Source: an uncultured Clostridia bacterium (GTDB lineage: Bacteria > Bacillota > Clostridia > Oscillospirales > CAG-272). Taken from it: a stretch of 7,975 nt of DNA. A model generated the notes under the pieces. The model saw only the letters and a program-made list of their open reading frames with translations, ran no database searches and was not told where the DNA came from. Location: the NCBI GenBank assembly GCA_937898155.1, contig CALEJO010000101.1, positions 1-7,975 of the forward strand, in the 5' to 3' direction. Positions 1 to 5,607 of this stretch are shown piece after piece (positions within the stretch are counted from its first letter, which is position 1; every line of letters starts with the position of its first letter). A program made the position numbers and the translations under genes.

Positions 1-1194
1 ATTGAAAATCTCTCCTGTTCCGAAGTAGCAAAAATACTACAGATCAGCACGGAAATGGTAAAGTACTATTTGTTCCGTGCAAGAAAGATTATCAGAGAGG
101 GTATGAATATGGAAAGACTATACGGAGAAAAGAGCTATCGCCCCAATATTTTTGAGATTGATTTTTGGGGAACAAAAGCAGGAGATGATCGAGAATATCG
201 TGATTTTCAAAGAAGAAAAATTAAAGGAAATATTTTACTCGCGGCATATTACAGTCCGGTAACGATCCAAGAAATCAGTATAGAGCTTGGGGTGGCACTT
301 CCTTATCTTGAGGACGAAATCAAATTGCTCGTTGACCGTCAGTATCTTGTTTGCAACAATGGAAAGTATCTGTCGAACATTCCGATTTTTACGCTTGATT
401 GCACAAAAACGATTGATGGAAAATTGAAAGAACTTACCGAGGAAAGCGCACAAAAGTTTATTGCTGTAGCTGATGAGTTCGATACTCGCTTTGGAAACCG
501 ATTTGCAAACGCCAATCTCGCGCATTGGCAAAAGCTTCTCTTGTGCTTGCATTATTCATTGATTGATACCGAGAACGATCTTGAAAAGAATTACGGAGAA
601 TTGCCTAAAGACGGACCGTATTCACTTGTAAACGGTGGTGGCGGACACGGTATTATTTGGGGCAGAAGTACCGAGAACGTTGTTGGAGATAAATTGCCAA
701 GAGGTATTCAAGGTATTTACAATGGTTGCCCGGCAAGTGATGGGCGCGGAAGTGTTATTGCCATGAATTTCAGACAAACACTAAATGCACAGCACTTTGA
801 AGGACAAATGACCGATCCCATAGTGTGCACAGCGGTTGATTGCTTTGAGTATTTGCCGAAGGATTGGCAAAAAGTACTGAATGATCTTCATTATGCCAAG
901 GACGGCAGGGCTAATTTTGCTGTTTGGTCGAATGAGGAATACGATGAACTTCAGCAGATGCTGCAAGAGTGCATCGCTATTGTTTCGGACTTGAACCGAA
1001 AGACTGCCGAGCTTGCCGCAAATATTACTGCAGATCTTGCTCCTTCTCATATCCGTAAAAACGCAGAATACGTCGGAGCATTTGTTTATCGCTTCTATTC
1101 GATAGACAAATTAGTTAGTAAGCTGTTTGAAATGGATTGGGTAAAAGCGGTTGAAGATACCGAGAAGCCTGCAGTTTGTGTTGTAAGGAACTAA
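1..1194 (+). CDS. Sigma-70 region-4-like HTH / winged-helix regulator (5' end outside window)
   Basis: The reading frame is open from base 1, so the true start lies upstream; the first ATG in the window (55) falls inside the first helix-turn-helix and is not a start. In-window residues 1-34 (NLSCSEVAKILQIS, then VKYYLFRARKIIREG) match the region-4 DNA-binding helices of sigma-70/ECF factors. A conserved-looking linker follows (LYGEKSYRP...DFWG, about 40-57). Residues about 74-131 (SPVTIQEISIELGVALPYLEDEIKLL, then a YLVCNNGKYL wing) read as a second, winged helix-turn-helix. The remaining 260 or so residues, with a GPYSLVNGGGGHGIIWG stretch, are unrecognised and could be a sensor or partner-binding domain. 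No transmembrane segment is evident. A transcriptional regulator is likely; whether it works as a sigma factor or simply binds DNA cannot be told without the N-terminus. The gene is AT-richer than those right of the tRNA. Confidence 0.72.
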   Translation: MENLSCSEVAKILQISTEMVKYYLFRARKIIREGMNMERLYGEKSYRPNIFEIDFWGTKAGDDREYRDFQRRKIKGNILLAAYYSPVTIQEISIELGVALPYLEDEIKLLVDRQYLVCNNGKYLSNIPIFTLDCTKTIDGKLKELTEESAQKFIAVADEFDTRFGNRFANANLAHWQKLLLCLHYSLIDTENDLEKNYGELPKDGPYSLVNGGGGHGIIWGRSTENVVGDKLPRGIQGIYNGCPASDGRGSVIAMNFRQTLNAQHFEGQMTDPIVCTAVDCFEYLPKDWQKVLNDLHYAKDGRANFAVWSNEEYDELQQMLQECIAIVSDLNRKTAELAANITADLAPSHIRKNAEYVGAFVYRFYSIDKLVSKLFEMDWVKAVEDTEKPAVCVVRN

Positions 1195-1201
1195 ATAAAG
1201 A

Positions 1202-1239
1202 TATCGCCGAGAGTAACCATTTGACTACTCTCGTCGATA
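1202..1239. terminator. Probable bidirectional terminator hairpin
   Basis: The arms are TATCG-c-CGAGAGTA (1202-1215) and TACTCTCG-t-CGATA (1226-1239): 13 base pairs with one C/T mismatch around a 10-nt loop. It begins 7 nt after the stop of the sigma-like gene. A discontinuous T-rich run follows on the + strand (ATTGTTTGATTTTA). It sits between two convergent reading frames, so termination from both sides is plausible. The T-tract is weak, which keeps the confidence moderate. Confidence 0.6.
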
Positions 1240-1280
1240 ATTGTTTGATTTTATGGATTGCTAATTAACTGTACAAAGTA

Positions 1281-1523
1281 TTAAACATCACAAAGAACTT
1301 TCTCGATTTCTTTAACTGCGTTTTTATAACGTTCCGACCTTGTGAAATCATTATCTTCACTTGAATACAAACCGCTAAAACTAAATGCCCAATGAGGTGT
1401 TTTCTCGGCAAAGAACTTGTAATCTGCCAAAACTTCCTTATCCTTTGTCTTTCCTTTTACCCATGCAAACATTTCACACGCAGTTTTTGCAGCTTTGTCC
1501 AATGCTTTATACTCAAATAAAAC
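1281..1523 (-). pseudogene. Beheaded hypothetical gene remnant next to tRNA-Pro
   Basis: This minus-strand frame encodes about 80 residues of normal-looking protein (FEYKALDKAAKTACEMFAWVKG, later YKFFAEKTPHWAFSFSG and ERYKNAVKEIEKVLCDV) and ends at TAA (1281-1283). No credible start is seen. The frame stays open back through a terminator hairpin and into the tRNA, where the only early ATG lies (1605-1607). The first internal ATG (1470-1472) has no Shine-Dalgarno sequence. I recognise no family. The simplest reading is the C-terminal end of a gene cut off by a rearrangement or integration near the tRNA. The alternative is a small intact ORF using an unusual TTG start. Base composition is AT-rich like the sigma-like gene and unlike the genes to the right. 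Confidence 0.4.
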
Positions 1524-1569
1524 AAATAATCCGAACGACTCTCCAAGTAAGAGAATGTTCGGATTATTT
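1524..1569 (-). terminator. Intrinsic terminator of tRNA-Pro
   Basis: A perfect 13-bp inverted repeat (AAATAATCCGAAC at 1524-1536, GTTCGGATTATTT at 1557-1569) encloses a 20-nt loop that can fold a further short TCTC/GAGA stem. Read on the minus strand it starts 5 nt after the encoded CCA of the tRNA and is followed by GTTTTATTT, as expected of an intrinsic terminator. On the + strand the right arm runs into TTTTC, so it may also act in reverse. Confidence 0.8.
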
Positions 1570-1574
1570 TCATG

Positions 1575-1650
1575 TGGTCGAGGTGACAGGACTCGAACCT
1601 GCGGCATCGACGTCCCAAACGTCGCGCGCTACCAACTGCGCCACACCTCG
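1575..1650 (-). tRNA. tRNA-Pro (anticodon UGG), CCA encoded
   Basis: All 76 positions fold as a cloverleaf on the minus strand: acceptor CGAGGTG/CACCTCG, D-arm GCGC-AGTTGGTA-GCGC, anticodon stem CGACG/CGTCG with loop TTTGGGA (anticodon TGG at 1615-1617), a 5-nt variable loop, T-arm GCAGG-TTCGAGT-CCTGT, discriminator A (1578) and an encoded CCA (1575-1577). UGG reads proline codons. A consensus promoter lies just upstream and a terminator just downstream, so it is an independently transcribed single tRNA gene. Its 3' end marks the visible change from GC-rich to AT-rich sequence. Confidence 0.97.
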
Positions 1651-1655
1651 TGATA

Positions 1656-1684
1656 CGACCATTTCATTATACACAAAACGGTCG
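1656..1684. repeat. Imperfect palindrome spanning the tRNA-Pro -10 box
   Basis: CGACCATTT (1656-1664) and AAACGGTCG (1676-1684) pair at 8 of 9 positions around an 11-nt centre that contains most of the -10 box. It covers the probable start point, the -10 box and half of the spacer. As RNA from rlmI readthrough it would be a hairpin without a U-tract, so it is not a normal terminator. It may be an operator or may be chance. Confidence 0.35.
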
Positions 1685-1694
1685 CGTTTGTCAA
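1666..1694 (-). promoter_or_regulatory. Consensus sigma-A promoter for tRNA-Pro
   Basis: On the minus strand the -35 box is TTGACA (1689-1694), the spacer is exactly 17 nt, and the -10 box is TATAAT (1666-1671), both perfect consensus. Transcription would begin near 1659, giving a short leader of about 8-10 nt before the mature tRNA 5' end at 1650. The -35 box directly abuts the TGA stop (1695-1697) of the rlmI-like gene. Confidence 0.92.
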
Positions 1695-2921
1695 TCATTC
1701 GATTTGGAAAATATAGAATTTCAGATAATCCGTCTCCGGCACATTCCAGAGAATCGGATGATCCGGCGCCTGCTGACGCGCTTCGATCTGGCGGAGCTTC
1801 ACGCAGCAGTCGAGCGAGGCTTCTTTCAGCATTTTGCAGAAGAGGGAATCTTCCATGAAATGCGAGCAGGAGCAGGTCGCGAGATAGCCGCCGCGCGGCA
1901 GAATCTTCATGGCGAGACTGTTGATCTCACGATATCCGTTTTTAGCATTCAGCACGGTTTTGCGGCTCTTGGTGAACGCGGGCGGATCGAGAATGATGAA
2001 GTCAAACGGCTTTTCGCGGGACTCGGCAAGTGACGTCAGATAATCGAAGACGTCGGCGCGCAGAACGTCGATTTGGTCGGAAAGCCCGTTGCGCGCTGCG
2101 TTTTCCTTTGCCATTGTGACGGCGGATTCCGAGATATCGACGGCAGTCACGTGGGCGGCACCGCCGAGCGCCGCGTTCAGCGCGAACGAGCCCGTATGCG
2201 TGAAGCAGTCCAAAACGCGCTTTCCGCGCGCCAGACGCGCGACTTCTTTGCGGTTATATTTCTGATCGAGAAAATAGCCCGTCTTTTGCCCGTTCTCAAA
2301 ATCGACGAGATAGGTGATCCCATTTTCGGTGATCTCCGTGACGGTCGAGGCGGGATGCTCGGGGCAAACCGTCGTCCAGCCCTTGCTTTGTTCAAGTCCT
2401 TCCAGTTCGCGGATCGCGACGTCGTTGCGCTCGTAGATGCCCCGCACCGGCTCGCCGATCTCCGCCATGATCTTCAAAAGCTCCGTGAAGATCATGTCCT
2501 TGCGGATTTCGATGCCATAGGAAAGCACCTGCGCGACAAGCACATCGGAAAAGCGATCGACCGTCAGCCCGGGCAGTCCGTCTGCTTCGCCGAAAATGAG
2601 GCGACAACAGGAAAAATCGTCGCGCATGACCGTGCGGCGATAGTCGATGGCATAGCGCAAACGGCGCGCGAAAAACGCTTCGCCGAACGTTTCATTGGCG
2701 TTGGTCGCGAGCAGACGCACGCGAATTTTGCTATGCTCGCTGACAAATCCCGTGCCGAGATAAGCGCCCTTTTCGGAAAGCACGTCGGCAAGACAGCCGT
2801 TCGTGATCTCTCCGGAGACGGCGGTGATTTCCGTGTCATAGACCCACGGATGCCCGCCGCGCAGGGAAAGCTCCGCTTTCGGCGTGACGGTGAAGCGGGG
2901 AAATGAGCGCGTGGCTTTCAT
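1695..2921 (-). CDS. rlmI: RlmI-type 23S rRNA m5C methyltransferase
   Basis: Predicted SAM-dependent methyltransferase making 5-methylcytosine in 23S rRNA (C1962 in the E. coli RlmI family); cytoplasmic. The chosen start (2921) gives 408 aa, close to the roughly 396 aa of E. coli RlmI, and has a GGAGGAG site 7 nt upstream. A longer in-frame ATG at 2984 would add 21 Arg-rich residues inside galT and is rejected. The N-terminus (about 8-75, HPWVYDTEI) looks like a PUA RNA-binding domain. The central part carries GLTVDRF (118-124) and VRGIYERND (159-167). The Rossmann methyltransferase domain shows motif I VLDCFTHTGSFALNA (236-250), an acidic AVDIS strand end (D262), motif IV LDPPAF (311-316) and TCSCSHF (349-355), which holds the family's catalytic cysteine. 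Its ATG overlaps the galT stop as ATGA, so translation is probably coupled. RlmI is the best family fit; the exact target base is inferred. Confidence 0.88.
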   Translation of the reverse strand: MKATRSFPRFTVTPKAELSLRGGHPWVYDTEITAVSGEITNGCLADVLSEKGAYLGTGFVSEHSKIRVRLLATNANETFGEAFFARRLRYAIDYRRTVMRDDFSCCRLIFGEADGLPGLTVDRFSDVLVAQVLSYGIEIRKDMIFTELLKIMAEIGEPVRGIYERNDVAIRELEGLEQSKGWTTVCPEHPASTVTEITENGITYLVDFENGQKTGYFLDQKYNRKEVARLARGKRVLDCFTHTGSFALNAALGGAAHVTAVDISESAVTMAKENAARNGLSDQIDVLRADVFDYLTSLAESREKPFDFIILDPPAFTKSRKTVLNAKNGYREINSLAMKILPRGGYLATCSCSHFMEDSLFCKMLKEASLDCCVKLRQIEARQQAPDHPILWNVPETDYLKFYIFQIE

Positions 2922-4423
2922 CGTTTGTCTCCTCCCGCCGCGCGGACGAAGCGCAGAAACGCTTCGCGTCCCGCCTCGGTGCATTTGTAAACGCCGGCGT
3001 CTTCCAGCACGGCGACGAACGTTTTGCCGATCTCCGTGCGGAGAATCTCTTCCGTATTATCCGGCGTGAAGACGTTTTGATTGCGGAAGCGCGCAAGCCA
3101 ATCGGCGTGCTTGGCGATCGTCTCGTCCGCGCGGATATCACGCCCCGCAAGGATCGCTTCGGCAAGCGTTTTCATCTCGCTTTTGAGGCGCGCGGGCAGA
3201 ACGGCAAGTCCCATCACCTCGATGAGACCGATATTTTCTTTTTTGATATTGTGTTTGTCCGCGTGCGGATGATAGACGCCGAGCGGATGCTCGTCCGTCG
3301 TCAGATTGTTGCGAAGCACGAGGTCGAGCTCGTAATCTCCGCCGCGACGGCGCGCGATCGGCGTGATCGTATTGTGCGGCTCGCCGTTCGTTTCGGCAAA
3401 CACCGTCGCGTCCTCGTCGGTATAGCCGCGCCACGCGAGCAGAATCTTGTCCGCGAGGTCGATGAGGCGCTCCTTGTCAGCGCTGTCAAGGCGAACGACG
3501 GAGAGCGGCCAATGCACGATGCCCGCGCGGATATCTTCATATCCGGCAAAAGAAATTTCTTGCTCGATCGGCGCTTTTTCCATGGCGAACGTGTAATGCC
3601 CGCCTTGAAAATGATTGTGCGAAAGGATCGAGCCGCCGACGATCGGCAGGTCGGCGTTGGAGCCGAGGAAATAGTGCGGGAATTTCGTTTCAAAGTCGAG
3701 CAGACGGCGGAATGTCGTGCGGTCGATCTTCATCGGGATATGGCGGCTGTCCAGCACGATGCAATGCTCGGGATAATAGACATAAGGGGAATATTGCAAA
3801 AACCACGATTCGTCGGCGAGCGTCAGCGGGATGATGCGGTGATTTTCGCGGGCGGGGAAGCGCAGGTTGCCCGCGTAGCCCTCGCAGTCCGCGCAGAGCA
3901 GACACTTCGGATAGCCGCTCTGCGGAAGCGATTTCGCCGCGGCGATCGCTTTCGGGTCCTTTTCGGGCTTGGAAAGATTGATCGTGACGTCGATCTCGCC
4001 GTATGCGGACGGCACGCGCCATTTCAGGTCTTTTTTGACGCGGTAGGTGCGGATGTAATCGGTCGCGCGGGAGAACGAATAGAACCAGTCGGTCGCCGTT
4101 TCGGGCGAGGTCTCATAAAGCGTGTCAAAGGCGCAGATGACCGTGGATGGGCGCGGTGTGAGAATGCCCATTAACTTCGTGTCGAAGAGATCGCGCGCGG
4201 TGACACCGTTATCGTCGATCAGACCGTTTTCAAACGCGTAATCGTCGATCGCGCTGAGCAGCTCTTCGAGCGGCATCTCCGGCACGAACGCGGGTGCCTC
4301 GTAGGTATCGAGACATAGCGCCGCGAGCAGAGAATTCCGCAAATAGACGCGGTCGGCGGTCGTGGAGAGCCCATTTTTCTCCGCGTAATTCAAAAGTGCT
4401 TCGATAAGCGAAAAGACAGACAT
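2918..4423 (-). CDS. galT: Class II galactose-1-phosphate uridylyltransferase
   Basis: Leloir-pathway enzyme exchanging UMP between UDP-glucose and galactose-1-phosphate to give UDP-galactose and glucose-1-phosphate; cytoplasmic. The 501-aa length and motifs fit the Firmicutes class II family, not the roughly 350-aa class I enzyme. Visible are YPKCLLCADCEGY (171-183, cysteines possibly structural), GSILSHNHFQGG (264-275, the H-x-H-x-Q active-site motif whose second His, 271, should be uridylylated), HNTITPIARRR (350-360), DLVLRNN (367-373) and LGVYHPHADKHNIKKENIGL (381-400). Two adjacent ATGs occur at 4426 and 4423. The second is preferred because AAGGGGA then lies 6 nt upstream, against 3 nt for the first. 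The start overlaps the TGA of the upstream methyltransferase gene and the stop overlaps the next ATG, so translation is probably coupled on both sides. No galK or galE is visible nearby. Confidence 0.95.
   Translation of the reverse strand: MSVFSLIEALLNYAEKNGLSTTADRVYLRNSLLAALCLDTYEAPAFVPEMPLEELLSAIDDYAFENGLIDDNGVTARDLFDTKLMGILTPRPSTVICAFDTLYETSPETATDWFYSFSRATDYIRTYRVKKDLKWRVPSAYGEIDVTINLSKPEKDPKAIAAAKSLPQSGYPKCLLCADCEGYAGNLRFPARENHRIIPLTLADESWFLQYSPYVYYPEHCIVLDSRHIPMKIDRTTFRRLLDFETKFPHYFLGSNADLPIVGGSILSHNHFQGGHYTFAMEKAPIEQEISFAGYEDIRAGIVHWPLSVVRLDSADKERLIDLADKILLAWRGYTDEDATVFAETNGEPHNTITPIARRRGGDYELDLVLRNNLTTDEHPLGVYHPHADKHNIKKENIGLIEVMGLAVLPARLKSEMKTLAEAILAGRDIRADETIAKHADWLARFRNQNVFTPDNTEEILRTEIGKTFVAVLEDAGVYKCTEAGREAFLRFVRAAGGDKR
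2929..2935 (-). promoter_or_regulatory. Ribosome binding site fixing the rlmI-like start
   Basis: GGAGGAG on the minus strand, 7 nt before the ATG at 2921, lies inside the last codons of galT. It selects this ATG over the in-frame ATG at 2984. Confidence 0.85.
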
Positions 4424-5550
4424 CATGAGTCCCCTTTCTTTGGGTTTTTGAAAAATTGATAATAGTAGCACGGGATCATCCCGTTATAGAGCTTGCGGAT
4501 CTTGTCGGCGCGGCGCCCGTAGAGCCGTTCAAAGCTCTCGGAGGAGGTCAGCACGTAGATTTGCCACGCGCCGAGCGTCGCAAAGTGCGCGCCCATTTTT
4601 CGATAGAGCGTTTCGGCTTCGCGGATCGTGCCAAGCCGTTCGCCGTAAGGCGGGTTGCAGACGATCGTGCCGCGGCGGTCGCCGGTGGTGATCGTCAGCG
4701 CGTCCTGCTTGAAAACGCGGATATGCGCGTCCATGCCGGCACTTTTGACGCAGGTGCGCGCGTTGGCGAGCGCGGTCTCGTCGATGTCGGACGCGAACGC
4801 CTCAAAGGCGCTTTCGCGGATGGCGGCGCGCGCCTCCTCGCGGGCAAGTGCAAAGCCGTTTTTCGGAAGAAAATCGAAAGTTTCCGCCGCGAACGAGCGC
4901 ATAAGACCGGGCGCGGTATTCGTCATCAGCATCGACGCCTCGATCGGGATGGTCGCGGAGCCGCAGAACGGATCGTGGAGCAGCACGTCTTCGCGCGGAC
5001 GCGCGAGCTTGACGAGCGCGGCGGCGAGCGTTTCTCTGAGCGGCGCGGGCAGATTCTGCGGGCGATAGCCGCGCTTATGGAGTGCCGTGCCCGACGTATC
5101 GAGCATCAGATACGCGTCGTCCTTGAACAGGAAAAATTCGATGGGATATGTCGTACCGTCCTCGGGGAGCCAATCCGTGCGATAGACGGCGGAAAGGCGC
5201 GTGGCGAGGGCTTTTTTGAGGATTTTTTGACAGTCCGGCACGCTGAACAGCGTGCTTTTGATCGAATGGCCGCTGACGGGGAAGACGGCGGAGGAGGGAA
5301 GATAGTCCTCCCACGGAAGCGCCTTGGCGCCGTCGAACAGCTCCGTGAACGTCACGGCGTGATAGACGCCGACGAGCACGTAAACGCGCTCCGCCGTGCG
5401 AAGCCACAGGTTGGCGCGCGCGACGGCAAATTCGTCGCCCTCAAAGATCACTCTGCCGTCGATCGTGCCGACGCGACGATAGCCGAGCGCGTCGATCTCC
5501 TCGCCGAGCAGATGCTCGAGCCCGAATAGGCACGTTGCTACCAACTGCAT
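4423..5550 (-). CDS. rlmL: RlmL-type THUMP-domain 23S rRNA guanine-N2 methyltransferase
   Basis: Predicted SAM-dependent RNA methyltransferase of the RlmL N-terminal-half/YpsC family, whose E. coli member makes m2G2445 in 23S rRNA. At 375 aa it is the single-module form without the C-terminal RlmK part of the proteobacterial fusion. The start QLVATCLFGLEHLLGEEI is typical of the family. A THUMP-type RNA-binding region spans about 45-155, followed by LHKRGYR (157-163). The methyltransferase domain has motif I HDPFCGSATIPIEA (192-205), an acidic ASDID (253-257) and motif IV NPPYGERL (299-306), the N-P-P-Y signature of amino-methylating enzymes. Motif I reads GSAT where I would expect GSGT. Start 5550 is chosen because AAAGGAG (5559-5565) lies 8 nt upstream. 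ATGs at 5568 and 5580 sit on or before that site. It is the first gene of the rlmL-galT-rlmI unit. The exact target base is inferred from the family. Confidence 0.88.
   Translation of the reverse strand: MQLVATCLFGLEHLLGEEIDALGYRRVGTIDGRVIFEGDEFAVARANLWLRTAERVYVLVGVYHAVTFTELFDGAKALPWEDYLPSSAVFPVSGHSIKSTLFSVPDCQKILKKALATRLSAVYRTDWLPEDGTTYPIEFFLFKDDAYLMLDTSGTALHKRGYRPQNLPAPLRETLAAALVKLARPREDVLLHDPFCGSATIPIEASMLMTNTAPGLMRSFAAETFDFLPKNGFALAREEARAAIRESAFEAFASDIDETALANARTCVKSAGMDAHIRVFKQDALTITTGDRRGTIVCNPPYGERLGTIREAETLYRKMGAHFATLGAWQIYVLTSSESFERLYGRRADKIRKLYNGMIPCYYYQFFKNPKKGDS
4430..4436 (-). promoter_or_regulatory. Ribosome binding site for galT
   Basis: AAGGGGA on the minus strand lies in the last codons of the rlmL-like gene. 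It is 6 nt from the ATG at 4423 and only 3 nt from the ATG at 4426, which favours the inner start; the difference is one residue. Confidence 0.6.
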
Positions 5551-5558
5551 AAGACCGT

Positions 5559-5565
5559 CTCCTTT
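5559..5565 (-). promoter_or_regulatory. Ribosome binding site fixing the rlmL-like start
   Basis: AAAGGAG on the minus strand, 8 nt before the ATG at 5550. It overlaps the ATG at 5568, so that longer start would place the initiator within the ribosome binding site. Confidence 0.8.
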
Positions 5566-5578
5566 CATTTTACCCCGC

Positions 5579-5602
5579 AAAAAGACCGGCAGAGCCGGTC
5601 TT
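5579..5602 (-). terminator. Intrinsic terminator after the AI-2E family gene
   Basis: On the minus strand AAGACCGGC-TCT-GCCGGTCTT is a perfect 9-bp GC-rich stem with a 3-nt loop, running into TTTTT (two Ts inside the stem). It begins 5 nt after the TAA at 5608-5610. It separates the pit-DUF47-AI-2E unit from the rlmL-galT-rlmI unit. On the + strand no T-run follows, so it is directional. Confidence 0.9.
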
Positions 5603-5607
5603 GGCGG

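Noticed and set aside
1605..1607. ATG inside the tRNA as start of the 108-aa minus-strand frame (MPQVRVLSPRP)
   Set aside because: The first residues are translated tRNA and terminator sequence; only the part beyond 1523 looks like protein.
1385..1858. 157-aa plus-strand frame containing VTGLEPAASTSQTSRATNCATPR
   Set aside because: It crosses the tRNA-Pro gene on the opposite strand; this peptide type is a well-known false translation of antisense tRNA. The rest is antisense to rlmI.
2903..4174. 423-aa plus-strand frame
   Set aside because: It is antisense to galT, which has clear family motifs. The frame is rich in Arg, Ala, Asp and Val as expected of a shadow in GC-rich coding DNA, and has no ribosome binding site or recognisable domain.
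4456..5529. 357-aa plus-strand frame
   Set aside because: Antisense shadow of the rlmL-like gene; low-complexity Arg/Ala/Glu composition and no motif.
5567..5595. Possible promoter for rlmL-galT-rlmI with TAAAAT at 5567-5572
   Set aside because: There is no -35 match at proper spacing (the position falls in the terminator loop and stem), and initiation would fall on the ribosome binding site.
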